Origin: an uncultured Coprococcus sp.
GTDB taxonomy: Bacteria; Bacillota; Clostridia; Lachnospirales; Lachnospiraceae
DNA length: 64,000 nucleotides
Reading direction: 5' to 3'
NCBI GenBank assembly: GCA_947626675.1
Contig: CANQTC010000009.1
Span: forward strand, 38,291-102,290
The notes below the pieces were generated by a model. It was given only the letters and a program-made list of their open reading frames with translations. It did not search any database and was not told the DNA's origin. Below are positions 9,927 through 18,946 of the stretch, piece after piece. Position numbers and translations under genes: made by a program. How positions within the stretch are numbered: position 1 is the stretch's first letter; each line of letters starts with the position of its first letter.

Positions 9927-10664
9927 TTATATAACCCCATTATTGACTATGTACACATACTTTTCGTATTTTACGTCAATCGTTCCTGCCAGTTGTTCAT
10001 ATACTTCCCACGAAAAGTCCAGGCAGTAGAAATGTTTGTTTATATTGCAAACAGCTTTACAATAATCAAAAAAGAAGCTGTCTTGCTCTTGCTCTGCATG
10101 TGGTGGATTATCAGAAACTTTATAATAGGTGTCAATAAATCGGCGGATATATATATTTTCTGCTACATCTGAACGATTCAGGGTGCCGCCCATATCTGTC
10201 CCAAAGAATGTAAGGGGCGACCGTCTTCTGCTTCTGATTTCTTCTATTGTATTCAGATTATGATTTTCGTAAAATTCTCTGCTCATAAACTGTCTGTCAA
10301 GGAGCCATGTGAACAGATAAATAATTGGCATGGCTGCATAATCGTATATGCCATTTTTTTCTTCATCAGTAAGCTCCTCTATATGAATTCTGCCATGAAT
10401 AGACATATATTCCAAAGCTGCCGCTTCCCATGTCTGTTTGGATTGATATGATGAAAATTTTTCTACTACTTGTTTAGGCTTTCTGTTATACTTTATTGAA
10501 ATCGCCATACTGCCTGCAAATATCAATATAAATGCTGCAAAAAATAATAGCAAAACCGGCAATTTAATTTCATCATTGTTTAACGTAGCCACCAAAAACA
10601 ATATAGCAACGCATAAATAAAAAGCTAACAATATTCCCATATATATTCCTACCTTCTTATCCAA
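9927..10664 (-). CDS. Uncharacterised protein with two N-terminal membrane helices
   Basis: I do not recognise a family. Of 245 aa, residues about 5-27 and 35-57 are strongly hydrophobic helices separated by a short NNDEIK loop, so the protein is probably membrane-anchored with a soluble domain of about 190 residues. That domain is rich in Tyr, Phe and charged residues and has a GTDMGGTLNRSDV stretch near 160. It is followed at 88 bases by the upstream membrane-protein gene and may share its transcript. Confidence 0.6.
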   Translation of the reverse strand: MDKKVGIYMGILLAFYLCVAILFLVATLNNDEIKLPVLLLFFAAFILIFAGSMAISIKYNRKPKQVVEKFSSYQSKQTWEAAALEYMSIHGRIHIEELTDEEKNGIYDYAAMPIIYLFTWLLDRQFMSREFYENHNLNTIEEIRSRRRSPLTFFGTDMGGTLNRSDVAENIYIRRFIDTYYKVSDNPPHAEQEQDSFFFDYCKAVCNINKHFYCLDFSWEVYEQLAGTIDVKYEKYVYIVNNGVI

Positions 10665-10751
10665 TCCCTATACCTCCCACTATACAAATTTTCCCTATTA
10701 AATTTAATTTGTTTGGGCAGTGTCAAAAGTGTACAAAAACTTACTGCTCCA

Positions 10752-11858
10752 TCATAAATACTGTTTATGAATACGTTGTTCCGGTTTTATGTCAAACATA
10801 TATAAAAATACCAGAAACAACCACTCCAATGGCTTCATAATCACATATATTACATCAGCGCGAACAGGTGTTGTAATATGTTTTGAAACCGGATATCCAT
10901 ATTTATCATAAAATCCTCGAATATACTTATGAACAGTTGGAAATTTCTCCTGAATATATTCTTCAAAAGCATTTGCAATACATAACTGCCTGTTTACAAC
11001 AATTATCGCTCCATGTCTTTTGCCATATCGTAACGGTTTCACTACCTTTTGATGTCCGCCTGCCGCAACCGTACAAAGATAATGCCCCTGATACTCCGCA
11101 GGCGGTGGCGGAAGCTGCTTTGAAAATGTCCAGTCCGCCGTATCTGTAAAAGCTTTTATTGGCGCATCTATACCTTGTCTGAAAATAATAAATAAAATCT
11201 CCAATATTGCAATTATAAAAAACAGACAGATAAAAACAAGTATGGTATACTGTGAAAAACTATTTATTTTCTTATACAACCAGCTTATCTTTTTTCCGTT
11301 TTCTTCTTCACTAATTGACCTGTCTTTATATAATTCCACCTGCTGCTTAACCTGCCTGCGCACAGCAGCAACCGAAATGATAAAAATATTGGCATGGTAA
11401 ACATATAACAGTGTGCCGATTCCATCAACATTTTTGCTAATCTGTACTGCAATTACAATCTGTATAATATTGAATATAAGCACAGAAGCTATCGACAATG
11501 CAGATACCAGCGGCGGAAGCTTATCAGCATTGACATTAAACAAAATTATCAGTCCGACAAATCCCAAAAGAACAGGGAATCCTATACTAAACCCATATTG
11601 TGAAGAAATACTGTAATGATGCTGCATAACATTAACCTGCTCATACCAATCCCCTGAAGTCTCAAATTGAAAAGAGTATAACATACTATAGCATAGCCCG
11701 CCGATAAAGATTGTAAGCCATGAAATAATTTTCTCCATTTTAGGCGTTTTTGCACATAAATTATAAATATTCCAAATCGTAAGTATTCCCGGAATTGCAT
11801 ATGCAATAATTGCAAAAACCAAAAATGTAAGAATATCATCCAAATATAATGATTCCAT
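10752..11858 (-). CDS. Polytopic membrane protein, DUF6688-like
   Basis: A 368-aa protein. The first about 235 residues hold six hydrophobic segments (about 8-30, 44-60, 85-105, 115-135, 143-163, 200-225). The C-terminal domain carries GHYLCTVAAGGHQKVVKP (near 250) and NRQLCIANAFEEYI (near 280), then a terminal hydrophobic PLEWLFLVFLYMFD. The C-terminal pattern matches what I recall of DUF6688, whose function is unknown. A good promoter lies at 11902-11930. Confidence 0.7.
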   Translation of the reverse strand: MESLYLDDILTFLVFAIIAYAIPGILTIWNIYNLCAKTPKMEKIISWLTIFIGGLCYSMLYSFQFETSGDWYEQVNVMQHHYSISSQYGFSIGFPVLLGFVGLIILFNVNADKLPPLVSALSIASVLIFNIIQIVIAVQISKNVDGIGTLLYVYHANIFIISVAAVRRQVKQQVELYKDRSISEEENGKKISWLYKKINSFSQYTILVFICLFFIIAILEILFIIFRQGIDAPIKAFTDTADWTFSKQLPPPPAEYQGHYLCTVAAGGHQKVVKPLRYGKRHGAIIVVNRQLCIANAFEEYIQEKFPTVHKYIRGFYDKYGYPVSKHITTPVRADVIYVIMKPLEWLFLVFLYMFDIKPEQRIHKQYL

Positions 11859-11901
11859 GTTACCTTTCCCCCGATACGTTCTTATTATTTATATGTATAC
11901 A

Positions 11902-11930
11902 ACTATATACAAAGTATATGATTTTATCAA
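11902..11930 (-). promoter_or_regulatory. Promoter upstream of the DUF6688-like gene
   Basis: Minus strand TTGATA (11925-11930), 17-bp spacer, TATAGT (11902-11907). The -10 lies within a GTATA/TATAC-rich inverted repeat that could be an operator. Confidence 0.5.
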
Positions 11931-12072
11931 GTAAAAGTAATCTTCTTCATATCAGATAAACCGGAGGATATCAAATACAGGCTTCAAAAAGTGGTCGCAG
12001 ATTATTCTTTTAGTTAAATTTTTCCTGTTTTTCCGCAAATATGCGCTAATTTAGCGAGTTTTAGCGAATCTA

Positions 12073-12102
12073 TTGACCTTTCCACATGTTTTGTTTTATG
12101 CT
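12073..12102 (+). promoter_or_regulatory. Promoter in front of the broken PD-(D/E)XK gene
   Basis: Plus strand TTGACC (12073-12078), 18-bp spacer, TATGCT (12097-12102). Just upstream TTAGCGA occurs twice, 10 bp apart (12051 and 12061). An AAAGGAG site follows before the TTG start at 12141. Confidence 0.5.
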
Positions 12103-12140
12103 TTAATCACCGGCCGGAATATTTATAAAGGAGCTGACAA

Positions 12141-13018
12141 TTGAATACAAACCTAAGAGAATATTTTCCTATAATCAGGACAAGGGATGAAATTTTAGCA
12201 GATATCACATCGAATTCTTTATTATCAAAGCAGTTCTGCTCCATGCCTCCCCAGTGGCAGGAAGAAATTCTTGATGCCTGTTCGGGAAATAAAGGTATCA
12301 AACTTCTCTATGATTCTTTTTTTAAGGAAATCATGAATCCTGAATATGCACCGGAGCGTCTTAATGAGCTTCTTACACTGATACTTGGGCGGAAGGTCGA
12401 AGTCGTCAGTGTCTTACAGAATGATTCATCACGCATAGCTGATGAAGCCTCCCTGCTCATCATGGATATCGTCGTCAAGCTTGAGGACAGAAGTATCGCC
12501 AACATTGAAGTCCAGAAAATCGGTTATAAATTTCTGGGGGAACAAGCGGCCTGTTATATATGCTGCAGTATTTTTATTTTATATCTCTTGACAATTTCCG
12601 TATTCACTATCAAAATAAAGGTATCACTAACGACCTTGATGCATGGATTCTGTTTTTGTCGTCGGACAAACCTACGGATATCATTAAACTTATAACAGAA
12701 TACCCGAAGTTTAAGCCCATGTATCATGATATTTACAATATCTGCAGGAATATGGAGAATGTTATGGGATTATTTTCAGAAGAACTGGCTATACTCGACA
12801 GAAATACTGTAAAACTTATGGTAGAGGAAATGCAGGATGAGCTGGATGCTAAAAAAGAGGAACTGGATGACACTAAGATAAAGCTGAATGACACTAAGAT
12901 AAAGCTTAGTGATGCTAAGGCTGCCATCATAGAAAAAGATTTGAAACTGGACAATGCAAATGCAGAAATAGCAGAACTTAAACAGAAAATCGCAGAAATG
13001 TCTGCCGGCAGGCAATAA
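12141..13018 (+). pseudogene. Broken PD-(D/E)XK nuclease-family (Rpn/transposase-like) gene
   Basis: The first frame (12141 to about 12570) gives the N-terminal PD-(D/E)XK domain: LLYDSFFKEIMNPEYAPERL and LGRKVEVVSVLQND, then the catalytic strand SIANIEVQK (E-x-Q-K). The frame then dies. The rest of the protein continues in another frame from about 12560 to 13018 (YFYFISLDNFRIHYQNKGI, then DLDAWILFLSSDKP) and ends in a charged coiled coil. Family members run through without this break and have about 80-100 more residues between the two parts, so an internal deletion with frameshift is likely. The start codon is TTG with an AAAGGAG site. These Rpn-like nucleases are linked to recombination. 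Confidence 0.8.
12866..12907 (+). repeat. 21-bp coding tandem repeat in the coiled-coil tail
   Basis: Two near-identical 21-base units (12866-12886 and 12887-12907) encode DDTKIKL and NDTKIKL, followed by a decayed third copy (SDAKAAI). Heptad-length units suggest slippage expansion of a coiled coil. Confidence 0.75.
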
Positions 13019-13064
13019 TACAGATATCAGTATAAAATATGGTATTTCTTCTATGATAATGATG

Positions 13065-13096
13065 GGCGGAAAGTCTTAAAATACAGGCTTTCCGCC
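13065..13096 (+). terminator. Rho-independent terminator after the broken nuclease gene
   Basis: A perfect 9-bp stem GGCGGAAAG/CTTTCCGCC (13065-13073 with 13088-13096) followed by TTTGTCTT. Confidence 0.7.
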
Positions 13097-13185
13097 TTTG
13101 TCTTATGTATCGTGCGTACTTTCAAAATCTACCGGATTTTGCGTCATACTATTATAAAATCTACCGTATACATTATATTATACAA

Positions 13186-13770
13186 TTATTTAAGATTCCC
13201 TTTTTTTATATTCTCCTTAATAATCCTATCGGTAACTTCGTACAGAACTTCTGAACCAAGTTTCGTTTTTCTCTGTCTTCCATATACCTGAGAAGCGGTT
13301 ACTCCATGTTCCCGCCAGTCGCCGCCTTGATTGCTGTGATTTAACATAAGCGGCTGAAGATTGTCCATTGCATGGGCAAACCTTGCTTCAGCAGTATCAT
13401 TCTCTTCAAATTCATCAAACAGCGAAACCATTTCCCTTTTCTGGTCCTCAGGTAAGATTGAAAAAATTCTTTCCTTTGCGGCATTTTCTCTTTCTTTCTG
13501 CGTCTCCAGCCCTTCCGCATCATAGGCATATGTGTCTCCGGCATCGATTTCAACGATATCATGAATCAGACACATCAAAATTACTTTTGCAATATCTACC
13601 TTTTCATTAGCATACTCCCTAAGAATATAAGCCATAATTGCCATGTGCCATGCATGTTCCGCATCGTTCTCGTTTCTGCCATGATTTGATAAATGCGTCT
13701 GTCTGAATATTGTCTTCTCTTTATCTATTTCCAACGAAAAATCCAATTGCTTTTTTAAGCGTTCATCCAT
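13186..13770 (-). CDS. HD-domain phosphohydrolase (YfbR-like 5'-deoxynucleotidase family)
   Basis: A 194-aa metal-dependent phosphohydrolase of the HD_3 group. Metal-ligand motifs are in order: a first His-rich site in NDAEHAWHMAIMAY (near residue 35), the HD pair in CLIHDIVEIDAGDTYAYD (near 70), and a later DNLQPLMLN Asp (near 137). Relatives dephosphorylate 5'-deoxynucleotides in the cytoplasm. The gene stands alone between the broken nuclease gene and the ABC exporter. Substrate cannot be told from sequence. Confidence 0.85.
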   Translation of the reverse strand: MDERLKKQLDFSLEIDKEKTIFRQTHLSNHGRNENDAEHAWHMAIMAYILREYANEKVDIAKVILMCLIHDIVEIDAGDTYAYDAEGLETQKERENAAKERIFSILPEDQKREMVSLFDEFEENDTAEARFAHAMDNLQPLMLNHSNQGGDWREHGVTASQVYGRQRKTKLGSEVLYEVTDRIIKENIKKGNLK

Positions 13771-13882
13771 ATCCAGCTTCCCCTTTTCTCAAAATTAAGT
13801 CTTTTTATTAAAACAGAATACCACAAATCTGGTTCTGTGAACAGGCGGAAGATTTACAATCGTTTTTCAGACGCCTCCCCAA

Positions 13883-15820
13883 TCACTCCAATTCAAATGC
13901 ACCTGTGTAAAGCTGATAATAAGTTCCTTTTTCTGCAATCAGCTTTTCATGGCTGCCCCGTTCAATAATTCTTCCATGGTCAAGCACCATAATAACATCG
14001 GAATTCTGAACGGTAGAAAGACGGTGCGCAATCACAAATACGGTTCTGCCTTTCATCAATTTATCCATGCCGTCCTGTACCAACGCTTCGGTACGGGTAT
14101 CAATCGACGATGTCGCTTCGTCCAAAATCATAACAGGCGGATTTGAAACTGCGGCACGGGCAATAGAAATCAACTGACGCTGTCCCTGCGAAAGTCCGCT
14201 GCCATCACCCTTTAGTACGGTGTTATAACCTTGCGGCAGCATACGAATAAATCCGTCAGCATTGGCAAGTTTTGCGGCAGCAATGCAGTCCTCATCGGTA
14301 GCGTCAGGATTTCCATAGCGCAAATTTTCCATTACTGTTCCTGTAAATAAATTTACCTCCTGCAAAACGACGCCAAGCGAACGGCGAAGCTCCGCTTTTT
14401 TTATTTTATTAATATTGATACCGTCATAGCGAATTTTGCCATCTGCAATATCATAAAAACGGTTAATCAGGTTTGTAATCGTTGTTTTGCCTGCGCCAGT
14501 AGCGCCAACAAAAGCAATTTTTTGTCCCGGCTCAGCATAAAGAGAAACATCATATAATACCTGTTTTTCTGGAACATATCCAAAATCCACACGTTCCAGA
14601 ACAACCCGCCCCATAAGCTTTGTATAAGTAACAGTTCCATCACTATGCGGGTGTTTCCAGGCCCATATACCGGTATGCTCTGCCGTTTCAGTAATTATAC
14701 CGTTTTCTTCTCTCGCATTGACAAGGGTAACATATCCATCGTCAACCTCAGCTTCTTCATCCATAAAAGCAAATATACGGGAAGCACCTGCAAGAGCGGT
14801 AACAATAGAATTAAACTGATTTGAAATCTGTGATACAGGATTTGTAAAGTTCCTTGACAATGTAAGAAACGAGGCAATCATACCAAGCGTCAACGTTCCC
14901 ATTCCTGTAAGTCCTATATTTTTTGCTCCCGAAATCGCCATATATGCACCAAGAATTGCAATAATCACATATTGTACATATCCAAGAGCGTTCATCATCG
15001 GCATCATGGAGTTTGCATATCCGTTCGCACTGGCGGCGCTCATAGCCCAAGCCTTATTTCTTTTCCGCAGTTCTTCTTTTGTTTTTTCCTCGTAACAGAA
15101 AACCTTAATTACTTTTTGTCCATTGACCATTTCCTCAACATATCCATTGACATCAGCAAGCGTTTTTTGCTGCATCATAAAGAAAACGCCGATTTTACCT
15201 GTAATCACCTTTACAATTTGCAGAATCAGAAACATAATGGCAACCGCAACGAGCGTCAGCCATATGCTGATATAAAGCATACAAACCAATACCGCAACAA
15301 TTGTAAAAACAGAAGAAATAAGCTGTGCCATCGATTGCGCTATCATCTGACGAAGCGTATCCGTATCATTCGTATAAAGGCTCATAATATCGCCATGCGT
15401 GCGAGTGTCAAATACACGAATAGGCAGTCGCTGCATTTTTTCAAACATATCATCTCTAATCTTTTTGAGCGCTCCCTGTGCGATTGTTACCATGACCCGA
15501 TTATAAAACAAAGTAGACAATACGCCTGCAAGATATATCAAGCTAAGCACAGCAAGCGCCTTTAAAAGGCCGTCAAACACCGGGTTAGCAGTACCAAGCA
15601 AAGGCACAATGTAATCATCAATCAATGTTTGTAAAAACAAAGACGAAGCGGCGGAGGCAACAGCGCTTAATAATATACATACAACAACAAAAACAAGCTG
15701 TCCTTTATAATCTTTCATATAGGAAAGCAGTCTGCCAAGCGCTTTTAAATTAAACTGTACTTTCACAGGCGCAGCCGCAGGCATTTCGCCAACAGATGAC
15801 ATTTTTTCTTTCTTATTCAT
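13883..15820 (-). CDS. ABC exporter half-transporter, subunit 2 (permease-ATPase)
   Basis: Type IV ABC exporter: six membrane helices (residues about 40-360), then a nucleotide-binding domain with Walker A GATGAGKTTI, signature LSQGQRQL, Walker B VMILDEATSS and the H-loop IAHRLST. The start at 15820 (MNKKEKMSSV) follows AAAGGAGA, giving 645 aa; it overlaps the upstream stop by 8 bases. The canonical signature (LSQGQ) and catalytic Glu after Walker B are present, so this half carries a competent ATPase site. With the next gene it should form a heterodimeric multidrug exporter of the BmrCD/TM287-288 kind. Confidence 0.93.
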   Translation of the reverse strand: MNKKEKMSSVGEMPAAAPVKVQFNLKALGRLLSYMKDYKGQLVFVVVCILLSAVASAASSLFLQTLIDDYIVPLLGTANPVFDGLLKALAVLSLIYLAGVLSTLFYNRVMVTIAQGALKKIRDDMFEKMQRLPIRVFDTRTHGDIMSLYTNDTDTLRQMIAQSMAQLISSVFTIVAVLVCMLYISIWLTLVAVAIMFLILQIVKVITGKIGVFFMMQQKTLADVNGYVEEMVNGQKVIKVFCYEEKTKEELRKRNKAWAMSAASANGYANSMMPMMNALGYVQYVIIAILGAYMAISGAKNIGLTGMGTLTLGMIASFLTLSRNFTNPVSQISNQFNSIVTALAGASRIFAFMDEEAEVDDGYVTLVNAREENGIITETAEHTGIWAWKHPHSDGTVTYTKLMGRVVLERVDFGYVPEKQVLYDVSLYAEPGQKIAFVGATGAGKTTITNLINRFYDIADGKIRYDGININKIKKAELRRSLGVVLQEVNLFTGTVMENLRYGNPDATDEDCIAAAKLANADGFIRMLPQGYNTVLKGDGSGLSQGQRQLISIARAAVSNPPVMILDEATSSIDTRTEALVQDGMDKLMKGRTVFVIAHRLSTVQNSDVIMVLDHGRIIERGSHEKLIAEKGTYYQLYTGAFELE

Positions 15821-17564
15821 TTTCACGGTCTCCTTTCTTCTGTGATTCATACACTTCACGATAAATATCACATTTTTTCAAAAGCTCATCATGTTTGCCA
15901 ACATCAATGATTTTTCCATCGTTTAAAACGACAATCTGGTCAGCATACTGCACAGAGCTTACACGTTGTGCAATAATAATTTTTGTAGTATCCGGAATGG
16001 TTTTTGCAAAGGAGTTTTGAATAGAAGCGTCGGTTTTTGTGTCTACTGCACTTGTAGAATCATCTAAAATCAAAACTTTGGGTTTCTTTAACAATGCACG
16101 AGCAATGCAAAGACGCTGTTTTTGACCACCTGAAACATTACTGCCGCCTTGTTCAATATGGGTATCGTATTTGTTGGGAAATGTCTGAATAAATTCATCA
16201 GCACAAGCAAGTTTACAAGCATATTCAATTTCTTCATCGCAAGCATCCTCATTTCCCCAACGAAGATTTTCTTTAATTGTACCTGAAAACAGCTCGTTTT
16301 TCTGAAGAACCATTGCTACAGCATTCCGCAGCGTATTGAGGTCATAATTGCGTACATCAACGCCACCAAGCGTAAGACTGCCGCCTGTTACATCATAAAG
16401 ACGGGGAATTAACTGCACCAGACTTGATTTTGATGAGCCTGTTCCGCCTATAATACCAATGGTTTCCCCTGAAGCAATCGACAAATTAATGTTATCCAAA
16501 ACCTTTTTATCTGCTTTTGAAGCATAAACAAAATCGACGTCTTCAAAACAAATCGAACCATCTTTCACCGTCATAACAGGATTTTCAGGGTTTGAAATAT
16601 CCGTCTTTTCACTGAGAATCTCAGCAATACGGCGAGCAGACGCAAGAGAAATTGTAATCATAACAAACACCATGGAAAGCATCATAAGGCTTATGAGTAT
16701 CTGCGTTGCATAGGAAATTAATGCTGTCAAATCTCCCGTAGTCATTCCAATCGCAGCATTATTTCCGCTTGAAATAATCGCTTTTGCCCCAATCCATGAA
16801 ATCAAAATCATGCAGGCATACATAAAAAACTGCATAATCGGTGAGTTAAAGGCTATTAGTCGTTCTCCCTTTGCAAAATTGCGGTAAATACTTTCGGAAA
16901 TGCCTTTAAATTTACAAATTTCATAATCTTCCCGATTAAAAGATTTTACTACACGAATCCCACGAATATTTTCCTGCACAACATTATTCAGCTCGTCATA
17001 GGTATTAAAAACACGGTTCAAAATAGGATTCACCTTTTTAGTAATCAAAAGAAGCAAAAATGCCATCAAAGGAATAACGGCAAGAAAAATCCATGAAACC
17101 GTACTGTTTATGCGAAATGAAACAAGCATAGAAAAAACAAGCATGACAGGCCCACGAATTGCCATACGAATCAACATCTGATAAGCGTTTTGAATATTTG
17201 TAACATCTGTAGTCAAACGGGTAACAATCGATGCAGTTGAAAACTTATCAATGTTTGAAAAGGCAAAGGTCTGCACATTATCATACATATCCTGCCGCAG
17301 ATTAGCGGAAAATCCCACAGAGGCATGCGCGGCAATATGTGCGGAAAGCACGCCTGTAGCAAGCTGAAAGAAAGCAAAGACAAGCAAAACAATTCCGTAT
17401 TTCCATACAGCCATCATATCTCCCTTATCAATACCGTTATCAATCACTTTTGCCATACAAAGCGGTATCAGAATTTCAAATGCCGCTTCTAATATTGACA
17501 TTAAAATTGTTATGAACGAGCCTTTTTTATATTCGCGAAGACTGTTCATCAGAATCTTTATCAT
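15813..17564 (-). CDS. ABC exporter half-transporter, subunit 1 (permease-ATPase)
   Basis: A 583-aa half-transporter: six membrane helices (about 15-310) and a nucleotide-binding domain with Walker A GGTGSSKSSL, signature NVSGGQKQR and Walker B VLILDDSTSA. The residue after Walker B is Asp (LILDD) where the partner has Glu (LILDE); in heterodimeric exporters this marks the degenerate ATPase site. Translation is coupled to subunit 2. Its start lies 18 bases below an operator for the upstream MarR regulator, so drug-inducible expression is the simplest reading. Confidence 0.93.
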   Translation of the reverse strand: MIKILMNSLREYKKGSFITILMSILEAAFEILIPLCMAKVIDNGIDKGDMMAVWKYGIVLLVFAFFQLATGVLSAHIAAHASVGFSANLRQDMYDNVQTFAFSNIDKFSTASIVTRLTTDVTNIQNAYQMLIRMAIRGPVMLVFSMLVSFRINSTVSWIFLAVIPLMAFLLLLITKKVNPILNRVFNTYDELNNVVQENIRGIRVVKSFNREDYEICKFKGISESIYRNFAKGERLIAFNSPIMQFFMYACMILISWIGAKAIISSGNNAAIGMTTGDLTALISYATQILISLMMLSMVFVMITISLASARRIAEILSEKTDISNPENPVMTVKDGSICFEDVDFVYASKADKKVLDNINLSIASGETIGIIGGTGSSKSSLVQLIPRLYDVTGGSLTLGGVDVRNYDLNTLRNAVAMVLQKNELFSGTIKENLRWGNEDACDEEIEYACKLACADEFIQTFPNKYDTHIEQGGSNVSGGQKQRLCIARALLKKPKVLILDDSTSAVDTKTDASIQNSFAKTIPDTTKIIIAQRVSSVQYADQIVVLNDGKIIDVGKHDELLKKCDIYREVYESQKKGDRENE

Positions 17565-17581
17565 CGTTTTTCCTCCTTTTA

Positions 17582-17595
17582 TGTAGCACGCTACA
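17582..17595. promoter_or_regulatory. MarR operator O2, in front of the ABC exporter
   Basis: TGTAGCACGCTACA, a 14-bp palindrome with only the central pair imperfect, 18 bases upstream of the exporter start codon. It differs by one base from the operator over the marR promoter (18076-18089). Confidence 0.8.
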
Positions 17596-17611
17596 CTTTG
17601 TATTAAAGTAA

Positions 17612-17631
17612 AAGCCGAAAAGTATCGGCTT
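17612..17631 (-). terminator. Short hairpin after marR
   Basis: Minus-strand stem AAGCCGA/TCGGCTT with a 6-base loop, followed by TTTACTTTAATAC. It sits between marR and the exporter, so it may act as terminator or attenuator. I see no strong separate exporter promoter. Confidence 0.5.
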
Positions 17632-17633
17632 AC

Positions 17634-18053
17634 TTATTCAAGATTTTTATAAATTACGGAAAGCATTTCCTTTAAATGCGCAACATCTTTTTCAGAAATA
17701 GACGCAAGCATTTTTTTCTCATTCTCAAGAATATTCTGCTCCATATCCTTTTCCAAAATATCTGCCTGTTCGGTCAGCTTTACAATCTTATTTCGCTTAT
17801 CAGCCTCATCTATCCAACATATCACATGCCCTTTTTGTTCCATACGGGAAATCACCCCTACTACAGTCGGATGCGATACTTTTAAGAAAACCTCAATCTC
17901 CTTTTGTGTAGCACAGCCCCCTTTGCTTTTCAAAAATGCAAGAACGCGGCTCTGCGTCCAAGTCAGGTTATAACACTTTAAATCTGCATCAGCCTTCACT
18001 TTCAGCCTGTCATTGATATTTTTGATTAAATAACCAATATCTTTTTGAAACAC
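17634..18053 (-). CDS. MarR-family transcriptional regulator of the ABC exporter
   Basis: A 139-aa winged-helix repressor; LTWTQSRVLAFLKSKGGCATQKEIEVF and HPTVVGVISRMEQKGHV are the DNA-binding helices, followed by the wing CWIDEADKRNKIVKLT. I choose the GTG at 18053 (FQKDIGYLIK) with GGCGGTG ahead of it, because upstream TTG and ATG starts fall inside the -35 element and the operator respectively. It controls its own promoter through O1 and probably the exporter through O2. Same strand and spacing as MarR-exporter cassettes for drug efflux. Confidence 0.9.
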   Translation of the reverse strand: MFQKDIGYLIKNINDRLKVKADADLKCYNLTWTQSRVLAFLKSKGGCATQKEIEVFLKVSHPTVVGVISRMEQKGHVICWIDEADKRNKIVKLTEQADILEKDMEQNILENEKKMLASISEKDVAHLKEMLSVIYKNLE

Positions 18054-18075
18054 GATATCACCGCCTTCGCCAATC

Positions 18076-18119
18076 TGTAGCATGCTACATATAATAACAT
18101 ACAACTGCCGCCACGTCAA
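18076..18119 (-). promoter_or_regulatory. marR promoter with overlapping operator O1
   Basis: Minus strand -35 TTGACG (18114-18119), 17-bp spacer, -10 TATTAT (18091-18096). The perfect palindrome TGTAGCATGCTACA (18076-18089) begins one base after the -10 and covers the predicted start site, a classic autorepression layout. Confidence 0.85.
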
Positions 18120-18133
18120 GACGTTTTAAGCCC

Positions 18134-18946
18134 CTAATACCCGGCATTTTCCTGAAGCCATTTCGCAACGCCATCATTATTATTCGATTCTATTATGTTT
18201 GTTGCAATAAGCTTCAATTCCTCATCGGCATTTTCAACTGCATATGCTTCATCCGACATTTCAAACATATCAATATCATTTTTTCCATCACCAAAGACAA
18301 CCATTTTTTCGCATTTTAACATTTTTTTCAACTCTTTAACGGCATTAGACTTAGATGCCTTCTTAGGCATTATTTCCAACCATTGTTCTCCCGTATAAAT
18401 ATCCCGCTGATATACCGCATGATACTTATCCTTATACTTTTTATAAAAAGGCTCTAATTTCTCCGGCGTATCTATGCATGTGATATAAAAAAGATTTCCT
18501 TTTATCAATTCTTCCGGTGTAGCTACAGTATTAATACGTTTATCACCTTTTCTGCTTTGTAAAAATTTCTGCATTCCTACAGTACACTTTTCCTGTATAA
18601 ACGAAAACTTCTCAACCCCATTAATATACGCATATACAATCGGATAAATATCATTTGCAAATAATTCTGCAAACACATTTGCAATATTGTCTTCAAAATA
18701 ATTAGCAGCCAGAATTTCTTCTGTAACATTATCCATGATAAACGCACCATTATAAACAATCAAAGGAAAACGTGCATTCAGCCCGCATGTAACCTTTTTT
18801 GCTGTTACAAGCGACCTTGCCGTTGCATAAGAAAACAACATTCCTTTGGATATCAAAGTATTAATCGTGTCAATTGTAAATTTTGACAGAGTTTCATTAC
18901 TCCTTAGTAATGTTCCGTCTAAGTCTGATACATATAAATTGCTCAT
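18134..18946 (-). CDS. Cof-type HAD-IIB phosphatase
   Basis: A 270-aa cytoplasmic sugar-phosphate/FMN-type phosphatase of the Cof family. Motif I is VSDLDGTLLRSNE with the nucleophile Asp near residue 8, motif II the ATAR Ser/Thr region near 40, motif III the Lys in MPKKASKSNAVKELKK, and motif IV VVFGDGKNDIDMF near 220. It begins immediately after the next upstream HAD gene stops (no gap), with AGGTG as ribosome-binding site, so the two paralogues are co-translated. Confidence 0.9.
   Translation of the reverse strand: MSNLYVSDLDGTLLRSNETLSKFTIDTINTLISKGMLFSYATARSLVTAKKVTCGLNARFPLIVYNGAFIMDNVTEEILAANYFEDNIANVFAELFANDIYPIVYAYINGVEKFSFIQEKCTVGMQKFLQSRKGDKRINTVATPEELIKGNLFYITCIDTPEKLEPFYKKYKDKYHAVYQRDIYTGEQWLEIMPKKASKSNAVKELKKMLKCEKMVVFGDGKNDIDMFEMSDEAYAVENADEELKLIATNIIESNNNDGVAKWLQENAGY

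Noticed and set aside
18054..18119. Longer MarR start (TTG at 18119 or ATG at 18083)
   Set aside because: The TTG is part of the -35 and the ATG lies in the operator/start-site; the GTG at 18053 has a ribosome-binding site.
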